Origin: Frankiaceae bacterium
GTDB taxonomy: Bacteria; Actinomycetota; Actinomycetes; JAVEEJ01
Direction of reading: 5' to 3'
DNA: 7,538 bases
Assembly: GCA_030840515.1 (NCBI GenBank)
Contig: JAVEEJ010000240.1
Span: forward strand, 1 to 7,538
The notes under the pieces were generated by a model, which worked only from the letters and a program-made list of their open reading frames with translations, was not told the DNA's origin and searched no databases. Position 1 is the stretch's first letter. Each line of letters opens with the position of its first letter. Position numbers and translations under genes: made by a program. This document shows positions 1-5,897 of this stretch, piece after piece.

Positions 1-1
1 C

Positions 2-1216
2 TTCTCGATCCGCTACGAGGTCGCGCCCGCCCCGATGCGCGCCGGCAACTACCGCAACATCACGGGCAACCAGGCCCTTGCGCTCGGCCTGATCGCGGCG
101 TCCCATCGCACGGGCCTCCCGCTGTTCCTCGGCGCGTACCCGATCACGCCGGCCTCAGACGTCCTGCACGAGCTGAGCAAGCACAAGGCGCATGGCGTCG
201 TGACCTTCCAGGCCGAGGACGAGATCGCCGCGGCCGGCGCCGCCCTCGGTGCCGCCTTCGGCGGTGCGCTAGGCGTCACGACCTCCAGCGGTCCCGGCAT
301 CGCGCTGAAGATGGAGACCATCGGCCTCGCCGTGTCGCTCGAGCTGCCCATGGTGATCTGCGACATCCAGCGCGGCGGGCCATCCACCGGGCTGCCCACC
401 AAGACCGAGCAGGCTGACCTGCTGCAGGCGATGTTCGGGCGCAACGGCGAGGCGCCGGTGCCCGTGATCGCGCCGCGGTCGCCGGCTGACTGCTTCAACT
501 CCGCGATCGAGGCGGCCCGGATCGCCACGGTCTTCCGCACCCCCGTCTTCCTGCTCTCCGACGGCTACCTGGCGAACGGCTCCGAGCCCTGGATGATCCC
601 GGACGTCGACGACCTGCCAGATCTCACCGTGAGCTTCACCACGGAGTTCAACCACACGTCCGAGGACGGGACCCCGGAGTTCTGGCCTTACCTGCGTGAC
701 CCGGAGACGCTGGCCCGCCCGTGGGCGATCCCGGGAACCCCGGGTCTGGAGCACCGCATCGGGGGCATCGAGAAGGAAGACGGCTCCGGGGACATCTCCT
801 ACGACCCGGCCAACCACGACCTGATGGTGCGCACCCGCCAGGCGAAGGTCGACGCCATCGCCCGCACCATCGGCGACCTGGAGGTCGACGACCCGTCCGG
901 GATCGCCTCGGTGCTCGTGCTGGGCTGGGGATCGACCTACGGGCCGATCGGCGCCGCCTGCCAGGCGGTACGAGCGGAGGGCCTCGTCGTCGCGCAGGCG
1001 CACCTGCGCCATCTCAACCCCTTCCCCGCGAACCTCGGCGCGGTGCTGGCGTCGTACTCGAAGGTGGTCGTGCCCGAGATGAACCTCGGTCAGCTCAGAA
1101 AGCTCGTCCGGGCGGAATTCCTGGTCGATGCGATCGGCTTCAACAGAGTGCGCGGGCTGCCGTTCCGCGCCGAGGAGCTGGCCACGGCGCTGACGGATGT
1201 GATCACGAGTGACTGA
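2..1216 (+). CDS. korA: 2-oxoglutarate:ferredoxin oxidoreductase, fused gamma/alpha subunit (3' part)
   Basis: The gene is truncated at the left edge: the frame is open from base 2, and 404 residues are visible. KorA with KorB oxidatively decarboxylates 2-oxoglutarate to succinyl-CoA and reduces ferredoxin, in the cytoplasm. Counting from the codon at base 2, the visible part begins in the linker before the alpha domain. It then shows YPITPASD (46-53), QAEDE (70-74), TSSGPG (94-99) and QRGGPSTGLPTKTEQADL (123-140), all hallmarks of the 2-oxoacid:acceptor oxidoreductase alpha chain. LGWGSTYG (307-314) and VVPEMNLGQL (356-365) mark the C-terminal domain. Actinobacterial KorA normally carries the gamma domain at its N terminus in a protein of about 600 or more residues, so roughly a third should lie upstream. 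The internal ATG at 35 is not a plausible start because homology continues before it. The TGA overlaps the korB start by 8 bases. The substrate is inferred from the family; another 2-oxoacid is possible. Confidence 0.95.
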   Translation, partial: FSIRYEVAPAPMRAGNYRNITGNQALALGLIAASHRTGLPLFLGAYPITPASDVLHELSKHKAHGVVTFQAEDEIAAAGAALGAAFGGALGVTTSSGPGIALKMETIGLAVSLELPMVICDIQRGGPSTGLPTKTEQADLLQAMFGRNGEAPVPVIAPRSPADCFNSAIEAARIATVFRTPVFLLSDGYLANGSEPWMIPDVDDLPDLTVSFTTEFNHTSEDGTPEFWPYLRDPETLARPWAIPGTPGLEHRIGGIEKEDGSGDISYDPANHDLMVRTRQAKVDAIARTIGDLEVDDPSGIASVLVLGWGSTYGPIGAACQAVRAEGLVVAQAHLRHLNPFPANLGAVLASYSKVVVPEMNLGQLRKLVRAEFLVDAIGFNRVRGLPFRAEELATALTDVITSD

Positions 1217-2258
1217 CCTGGAGATGAGCGGGCGCACGTCCTTCGACCTCGTGCCGAAGGACGACGCCAAGCAGACCGCGAAGGACTTCAGGACCGACCA
1301 GGAAGTCCGTTGGTGCCCCGGGTGTGGCGACTACGCCATCTTGGCCGCCGTGCAGGGCTTCATGCCCGAGCTCGGGCTGAAGCGGGAGAACACGGTGTTC
1401 ATCTCCGGCATCGGGTGCTCCTCGCGGTTCCCCTACTACATGGGCAGCTACGGGCTGCACTCCATCCACGGCCGCGCGCCAGCGCTCGCCACGGGGCTCG
1501 CCATCACCCGCCCTGACCTGGCCGTCTTCGTCGTGACCGGTGACGGTGACGCGCTGTCCATCGGCGGCAACCACCTCATCCACGCCTTGCGCCGCAACAT
1601 CAACTTCACGATCTTGCTGTTCAACAACCGGATCTACGGGCTGACCAAGGGTCAGTACTCCCCGACCTCTGAGGTCGGCAAGGTGACGAAGTCGACGCCG
1701 ATGGGATCGCTCGACGCGCCGTTCAACCCGATCTCGCTGGCGCTCGGCGCCGAGGCGACCTTCGTCGCACGGACCCTCGACTCCGACCGCCAGCACCTGC
1801 AGTCGGTGCTCCGCGCCGCGGCCGCTCACCGGGGCGCGTCACTCGTCGAGATCTACCAGAACTGCAACATCTTCAACGACAACGCCTTCGAGGTGCTCAA
1901 GGATCCCGACACGCGCGATGCCCGCATCGTGCGGCTCGAGCACGGTCAGCCGATCGTGACAGGGACGCAGGGCTTCGTCTGGCAGCGCGGGAGACTGGTG
2001 TCGGTGCCGCTCGACTCGGTGGATCCCTCAGAGCTCGTCGTACACGACGCCCACGATCCCGACCCGTCACTTGCGTTCGCTCTGTCACGCCTCGACGACC
2101 CGACCATGGCTCACGTCCCGATGGGCGTCTTCCGATCCGTCTCGCGGGCCAGCTATGACGATGAGGCACGCACGCAGGTGGCGATGGCCCAGGCCTCAGG
2201 CAAGGGAGACCTGTCAGCACTGCTCAACGCAGGCGACACGTGGTCGATCGGCACGTGA
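1209..2258 (+). CDS. korB: 2-oxoglutarate:ferredoxin oxidoreductase, beta subunit
   Basis: This is the 349-residue TPP- and [4Fe-4S]-binding partner of KorA. The N-terminal CPGCG (36-40), GIGC (67-70) and YQNC (216-219) supply the four cysteines expected for the cluster (C36, C39, C70, C219). GDGD (111-114) through NNRIYGLTKGQ (139-149) is the TPP/Mg motif. The block KSTPMGSLDAPFNP is typical of the KorB type rather than pyruvate enzymes, which supports 2-oxoglutarate as substrate. The GTG at 1209 is preferred: it overlaps the korA stop (translational coupling) and has a weak GGAT ten bases upstream. The ATG at 1224 is a possible alternative, but its GGAG directly abuts the codon. No disruption or missing residue is seen. 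Mycobacterial KorAB is the known relative and supplies an alternative TCA step to the 2-oxoglutarate dehydrogenase complex. Confidence 0.96.
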   Translation: MTDLEMSGRTSFDLVPKDDAKQTAKDFRTDQEVRWCPGCGDYAILAAVQGFMPELGLKRENTVFISGIGCSSRFPYYMGSYGLHSIHGRAPALATGLAITRPDLAVFVVTGDGDALSIGGNHLIHALRRNINFTILLFNNRIYGLTKGQYSPTSEVGKVTKSTPMGSLDAPFNPISLALGAEATFVARTLDSDRQHLQSVLRAAAAHRGASLVEIYQNCNIFNDNAFEVLKDPDTRDARIVRLEHGQPIVTGTQGFVWQRGRLVSVPLDSVDPSELVVHDAHDPDPSLAFALSRLDDPTMAHVPMGVFRSVSRASYDDEARTQVAMAQASGKGDLSALLNAGDTWSIGT

Positions 2259-2677
2259 GCTTCGAGCTCTCGCACGACATCCATCGGCTCGACAGGGCGT
2301 TGGTCGTCGGCTGGATCACTGAGTCGTCCTACTGGGCGAAGGGCCGGCCGGGCGACGTGCAGGACGCCGCGATCGACGGATCCCTCAACGTGGGGGCTTT
2401 CGTGGATCAGGCACAGGTCGGGTACGGCCGGCTCGTGACCGATGGGGCCACATTCGGCTGGATCTGCGACGTCTTCGTCCTACCCGACCACCGGGGCCGG
2501 GGCATCGCCCGCGCGATGGTGCGCGCGCTGATCGACCACCCGTCGGCGTCCACCGTGGGGCGCTTCATGCTCGCTACCCGGGACGCACATGGCGTCTACG
2601 CCACCCTGGGCTTCGGACCGATCGAGGACCCCACTCGGTGGATGGAGCTCCGCCGCGCCCAACCCGGCAAGCGGTAG
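2255..2677 (+). CDS. GNAT-family N-acetyltransferase
   Basis: This is a small acetyl-CoA-dependent acyltransferase of 140 residues with a single GNAT fold and unknown acceptor. Seen in the sequence: the N-terminal region LDRALVVGWITESSYWAKGR, a central beta block GYGRLVTDGATFGWICDVFV, the acetyl-CoA pyrophosphate loop HRGRGIA (about 79-85), and the C-terminal GVYATLGFGP, where Y and the LGF turn are characteristic of the family. The GTG at 2255 is chosen because it gives a 4-base GTGA overlap with the korB stop and an N terminus of usual length. An in-frame GTG at 2240 with AGG seven bases upstream would add five residues. The overlap makes it the third gene of the korAB operon. Its substrate could be a small molecule or a protein; nothing here decides it. 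Confidence 0.92.
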   Translation: MSFELSHDIHRLDRALVVGWITESSYWAKGRPGDVQDAAIDGSLNVGAFVDQAQVGYGRLVTDGATFGWICDVFVLPDHRGRGIARAMVRALIDHPSASTVGRFMLATRDAHGVYATLGFGPIEDPTRWMELRRAQPGKR

Positions 2678-2691
2678 GTGATCGACCCTGC

Positions 2692-2715
2692 GCGCAGCGC
2701 CGAGCTGGCGCGCGC
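2692..2715 (+). terminator. GC-rich hairpin after the korAB-GNAT operon, candidate terminator
   Basis: The stem begins 15 bases after the GNAT stop. GCGC and GCGCC (2692-2695, 2697-2701) pair with GGCGC and GCGC (2707-2711, 2712-2715), giving nine base pairs with one bulged A (2696) and a five-base loop, GAGCT. No U-tract follows (TGTTCAATG), so it is not a textbook intrinsic terminator. Actinobacteria often use hairpins without a U-tract, and the position is right. Read-through into the GGDEF-EAL gene is possible. Confidence 0.45.
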
Positions 2716-2716
2716 T

Positions 2717-2727
2717 GTTCAATGAAC
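2717..2727. promoter_or_regulatory. 11-base palindrome GTTCAATGAAC, possible operator
   Basis: Perfect 5+1+5 dyad symmetry (GTTCA, A, TGAAC) lies in the gap before the GGDEF-EAL gene, about 90 bases upstream of its start. It is one of the few AT-richer spots in the gap. A second small dyad, CACTAGTG, follows at 2742-2749. No confident -35/-10 pair was found beside either, so a regulatory role is only a possibility. Confidence 0.2.
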
Positions 2728-2784
2728 CAACGGCTTCTGGCCACTAGTGATCAGATTCACCCCATCGGCCCCTTTCACCGTCAA

Positions 2785-2798
2785 GGCCCGGCTGGGCC
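2785..2798 (+). repeat. Short hairpin just upstream of the GGDEF-EAL start
   Basis: GGCCC (2785-2789) pairs with GGGCC (2794-2798) around the loop GGCT. It ends 15 bases before the ATG at 2814, where a ribosome would load, and no Shine-Dalgarno sequence is visible there. It could affect translation initiation or could be chance in GC-rich DNA. Confidence 0.3.
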
Positions 2799-2813
2799 GG
2801 ACGATGCAGCGGT

Positions 2814-4895
2814 ATGGACCAGGCTGACGGCACCGGCGGAGACCCTCGCTCCACAGTTCCCCCACCGCCCGAGCCGGCGTCCCTTTCGCCGGCTGTGATC
2901 AAAAGCCACGACCGCGGGCTGGCACGGCGGAGCCGGCTAGCCTCCGCGGGGCTGATCCTGGTCCTCCTTGGGCTGAGCGGCTTCGCCGTGTGGACCTCCG
3001 AGGCATCCGGCAGGGCCGCCCAACGCCTGCAGGCCAGCAGCACGCTCGCAGAGGCCTACGCGCGGGCGGCTGTGGCGGTGGGCTCCGAGGAGACGCTCGA
3101 GACCCGCTACCGCCTGGAGCCGAGTCCTGAGGTCCGGGCACAGCACCTGGCGATGAGCGAGGCGTTGGTCGCCGCGCTCGGTTCGGCTCGCCGACACGAA
3201 GCCCCCCGCGAGCGGATCCTGGTCGACCAGGTCCTGTTGGTGAACAGCCGCTACCGCCTGGCGGCGGCGGAGCTGTTCGCTGCCGTGGATCGCGGTGATG
3301 AGGCCGCGGCAAACGAGGTCGAGCGAGTCCGGGGCGAGCCGACGTTCACCTTCGTCCAGGAGACAGTGCTGCGTGAAGCCGCGTTCCATCACGAGGTCGC
3401 ACAGCGTGATCTGCGCACCCTGCAGCGTCTCGAGCGACGGGCTCGGCGGGCCACGCCCCTCGTGTTCCTCGTCGGCCTGCTCCTGATCGGCACGCTCGTC
3501 TCGGTCACTGGAGGACATCGTCGAGCGTTGGAGGCCGCGCGGACGCGAGCCGTCAGAGAGTCCCTGCACGACGCCTTGACCGGTTTGCCGAACCGAGCAC
3601 TGCTGGCCGACCGCTTCGGCGCCGCGCTGCGTGCCGACGTCCGTGCCGGCACCCACACAGGCCTGCTGCTCCTGGATCTCGATCGCTTCAAGGAGGTCAA
3701 CGACACCCTCGCGCACCACTACGGGGACGGCCTGATTATAGAGGATTGGCAACGCCTTGGGGGCGCGTTGCGCGCCGTCGACACCGTCGCACGCCTTGGT
3801 GGGGACGAGTTCGCCGTGCTCCTCCCCGGCCTCCAGCACAGCGCCGACGCGACGGGCGTCGCACACAAGCTGCGGGCCGCGCTTGAGGCTCCGTTCGAGA
3901 TCGAGGGCATCACGCTCGACGTCGAGGCCAGCATTGGCGTTGTCGTGTCCGGCGAGCACGGCGCGGACACCGCCACCCTGCTGCAGCGCGCCGACGTCGC
4001 CATGTACGCGGCCAAGAAGGCGAGTCAGGGGGTCTGCGTCTACGACCCAGCGGCAGACGAGCACTCGCCTGGCAAGCTCGCGCTCCTGGGCGACCTCCGC
4101 CGGGCACTGCACGTCGGTGAGCTGGTCCTGCACTACCAGCCGAAGATCAACATCGTCACAGGCGACATCGTGGGCGTCGAGGCGCTCGTCCGGTGGGAGC
4201 ACCCTCGCCAAGGACTGCTCTACCCCGACGCCTTCGTACCGCTCGCCGAGCACACAGGTCTGGTCGGTCCGCTCACCAATTACGTGCTCGACGCTGCTCT
4301 CCGGCAGGCACGGGCCTGGTCTGACGCAGGCAGAGCGCTGGCCATCTCGGTCAACCTGTCTGCGCGCAATCTGCTGGACGAGACCCTGCCCGACCAGGTC
4401 TCGGTGCTGCTGCAGCGCCACGGAGTTGCCCCAGAACTGCTCGATCTCGAGGTGACGGAGTCGGCGATCATGACCGAGCCGGTGCGTGCCCAGAAGGTCC
4501 TCGAACGACTGGCGACGCTCGGTATCCGCATCTCGATCGACGACTTCGGTGCCGGGTACACGAGCCTCGGCCAACTCAAGACCTTGCCCGTGACCGAGTT
4601 GAAGATCGACCGGTCCTTCGTCATGGCCATGACCGCACATCCGAACGACGCGCTCATCGTGCGCAGCGTCATCGACCTCGGGCACAACCTCGGCCTCACC
4701 ATCGTGGCGGAGGGTGTCGAGGACGAGTCCGCCCTCACCGTCCTGGCGAACTTCGGGTGCGACGTCGCCCAGGGCTACCACCTGTCCCGGGCGATCACCG
4801 CCGAGGCTCTGGACTCCTGGTGTGACCGGCGCGTCGTGGTGCCCCACCCCAGGGCAGGAGAGGTTGAGGCGGACCGCGACGCCCTCACCGTCTGA
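2814..4895 (+). CDS. Membrane-bound c-di-GMP cyclase/phosphodiesterase (sensor-GGDEF-EAL)
   Basis: The 693 residues are arranged as a Pro-rich cytoplasmic tail (1-40), TM1 (about 44-60), an extracytoplasmic helical region (about 61-213), TM2 (about 214-231), GGDEF (about 247-412) and EAL (about 422-675). The cyclase half has LDLDRFK (287-293), N296, D305 and an intact GGDEF (329-333). RAVD (320-323) lies exactly five residues before it, a canonical product-inhibition I-site. The phosphodiesterase half has EALVRW (456-461), N514 in VNLS, ExTE (546-549), D576-D577 in DDFG, K597 in KID, E633 in AEGVE and Q653 in QGY, so all expected catalytic residues are present. The protein could therefore both make and degrade c-di-GMP; net activity cannot be read from sequence. 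Start: the ATG at 2814 lacks a clear ribosome-binding site; the GTG at 2895 is an alternative that would remove the Pro-rich tail but keep TM1. Odd feature: D311-W312 replace small hydrophobic residues in a cyclase helix. Confidence 0.95.
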   Translation: MDQADGTGGDPRSTVPPPPEPASLSPAVIKSHDRGLARRSRLASAGLILVLLGLSGFAVWTSEASGRAAQRLQASSTLAEAYARAAVAVGSEETLETRYRLEPSPEVRAQHLAMSEALVAALGSARRHEAPRERILVDQVLLVNSRYRLAAAELFAAVDRGDEAAANEVERVRGEPTFTFVQETVLREAAFHHEVAQRDLRTLQRLERRARRATPLVFLVGLLLIGTLVSVTGGHRRALEAARTRAVRESLHDALTGLPNRALLADRFGAALRADVRAGTHTGLLLLDLDRFKEVNDTLAHHYGDGLIIEDWQRLGGALRAVDTVARLGGDEFAVLLPGLQHSADATGVAHKLRAALEAPFEIEGITLDVEASIGVVVSGEHGADTATLLQRADVAMYAAKKASQGVCVYDPAADEHSPGKLALLGDLRRALHVGELVLHYQPKINIVTGDIVGVEALVRWEHPRQGLLYPDAFVPLAEHTGLVGPLTNYVLDAALRQARAWSDAGRALAISVNLSARNLLDETLPDQVSVLLQRHGVAPELLDLEVTESAIMTEPVRAQKVLERLATLGIRISIDDFGAGYTSLGQLKTLPVTELKIDRSFVMAMTAHPNDALIVRSVIDLGHNLGLTIVAEGVEDESALTVLANFGCDVAQGYHLSRAITAEALDSWCDRRVVVPHPRAGEVEADRDALTV
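2872..2894 (+). repeat. 8-bp perfect inverted repeat in the 5' coding region of the GGDEF-EAL gene
   Basis: AGCCGGCG (2872-2879) and CGCCGGCT (2887-2894) flank the seven-base loop TCCCTTT. It encodes part of the Pro/Ala-rich tail, about residues 20-27, and abuts the GTG at 2895, the alternative start. If translation begins at 2895, this would be a 5' UTR hairpin directly against the start codon. Confidence 0.5.
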
Positions 4896-4968
4896 GGCCA
4901 GCCCAGCTGCAGCTGCGGCACAGACACACTCACCCGGACACGCCGCCGAACCCGTTGAGGCGCTCACA

Positions 4969-4974
4969 TACGGT
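4969..4974 (+). promoter_or_regulatory. Candidate -10 box (TACGGT) for leaderless rarD
   Basis: TACGGT fits the actinobacterial TANNNT -10 consensus and is followed by six bases (GACCGG) and then the GTG at 4981. That spacing would put transcription initiation at the start codon, so the mRNA would be leaderless. No Shine-Dalgarno sequence precedes the GTG, which fits. No good TTGACA-like -35 lies 17 bases upstream, and TTGAGG at 4955-4960 is too close. The rest of the 85-base gap (4896-4980) holds only a 12-base palindrome, CAGCTGCAGCTG, at 4904-4915. Confidence 0.45.
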
Positions 4975-4980
4975 GACCGG

Positions 4981-5886
4981 GTGGCGGACGAGCGGCGCGG
5001 CACTCTCTACGGCGTCCTCGCCTATCTGTGCTGGGGCCTGTTCCCGCTCTACTGGCCACTGCTCGAGCCGGCCGACGCACTGGAGATCCTGGGTCACCGT
5101 GTCGTCTGGTCGCTGGTGTTCGTCGTCGCCGTACTCGCAGCCCGTCGGCAGTGGGCCTGGGTCCGCGACTACGTGACCGACCGGCGACGAATGGGCCTGC
5201 TCAGCACCGCAGCGGTCGTCATCGCCGTCAACTGGGGCGTCTACATCTGGGGCGTGAACCACGACCACGTGGTGGAGACGTCGCTCGGCTACTTCATCAA
5301 CCCGCTGGTGACGGTCCTGCTGGGCGTGCTGGTGCTGGGCGAGCGGCTGCGGCGGCTTCAGTGGGTGGCCACCGGCATCGCTGCGCTAGCGGTCATCGGG
5401 CTGGCGGTGGACTACGGCCGGCCACCCTGGATCGCGCTCACCCTGGCCGTGTCGTTCGGCAGCTACGGACTGCTGAAGAAGAAGGCGAACGCAGGCGCCG
5501 TCGAAAGCCTCACCATCGAGACGACGGTGCTGTTGATCCCGGCACTGGTCTACCTCGCGGTCATCTCGCTGCAAGGGACCAACGACTTCGGCCACGACGG
5601 AAGCAGAACCCTGCTGCTCGCCGGGACGGGCGTCATCACGGCGATCCCGTTGCTGTTCTTCGGCGCATCCGCGACCCGGGTGCCCCTGTCGACGCTCGGG
5701 CTGCTTCAGTACCTCGCCCCCACCCTGCAGTTCCTGCTCGGCGTCGTTGTCTACGGCGAGCCGCTGCCACTCGGGCGCCTCCTCGGCTTCATCGCCGTGT
5801 GGACCGCTCTCGGCGTCTTCAGCTACGACGCGCTGACAGCGCATCACCGGAGGCACACCGCACTCGAGCCCGCCGCGATCGGCTAG
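4981..5886 (+). CDS. rarD: RarD-like EamA-family permease
   Basis: This is a 301-residue inner-membrane protein of the drug/metabolite transporter superfamily, close to the roughly 296-residue length of E. coli RarD. The N-terminal signature RGTLYGVLAYLCWGLFPLYW is followed by the typical LEPADALEILGHRVVWS and NWGVYIWGVNHDHVVETSLGYFINPLV. About ten hydrophobic segments can be traced: roughly 8-24, 36-53, 73-90, 101-119, 127-143, 149-163, 178-197, 210-228, 236-258 and 266-284, in two EamA-like halves. The GTG at 4981 gives the family-length N terminus. The frame is open back to an ATG at 4714, but that stretch overlaps the GGDEF-EAL gene and reads as low-complexity shadow sequence, so it is rejected. 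The RarD name comes from chloramphenicol-resistance work, but the natural substrate is not established. Neighbours give no further clue. The next gene starts 11 bases downstream. Confidence 0.93.
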   Translation: MADERRGTLYGVLAYLCWGLFPLYWPLLEPADALEILGHRVVWSLVFVVAVLAARRQWAWVRDYVTDRRRMGLLSTAAVVIAVNWGVYIWGVNHDHVVETSLGYFINPLVTVLLGVLVLGERLRRLQWVATGIAALAVIGLAVDYGRPPWIALTLAVSFGSYGLLKKKANAGAVESLTIETTVLLIPALVYLAVISLQGTNDFGHDGSRTLLLAGTGVITAIPLLFFGASATRVPLSTLGLLQYLAPTLQFLLGVVVYGEPLPLGRLLGFIAVWTALGVFSYDALTAHHRRHTALEPAAIG

Positions 5887-5889
5887 CGT
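5884..5889 (+). promoter_or_regulatory. Candidate -10 box (TAGCGT) overlapping the rarD stop codon, for leaderless atuA-like gene
   Basis: TAGCGT matches TANNNT, and its first three bases are the rarD stop codon. Eight bases separate it from the ATG at 5898, close to the spacing that gives transcripts starting at or next to the start codon. The 11-base intergenic stretch contains no Shine-Dalgarno sequence. No convincing -35 was identified. It could be fortuitous, with the gene simply read through from rarD. Confidence 0.4.
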
Positions 5890-5897
5890 CCGCCGCT

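Noticed and set aside
35..37. ATG at 35 as the korA start
   Set aside because: The frame is open back to base 2 with sensible residues, and the visible protein lacks the gamma domain normally fused in actinobacteria. The gene is therefore cut by the window edge.
269..1829. Open minus-strand frames opposite korA and korB
   Set aside because: They lack any domain signal and fully overlap strongly conserved coding sequence on the other strand.
4904..4915. CAGCTGCAGCTG palindrome after the GGDEF-EAL stop, as a terminator
   Set aside because: It has no loop bases and no U-tract, and short palindromes of this kind are common in GC-rich DNA.
4714..4980. N-terminal extension of rarD back to an ATG at 4714
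   Set aside because: It overlaps the EAL coding region in another frame, reads as Pro/Ser/Thr-rich shadow sequence and would make RarD about 90 residues too long.
2937..5003. Very long open frame (688 codons) on the minus strand opposite the GGDEF-EAL gene
   Set aside because: It mirrors a gene with clear domains; its translation is low-complexity and rich in R, G, V and E with no recognisable domain. Long antisense frames are expected in high-GC DNA.
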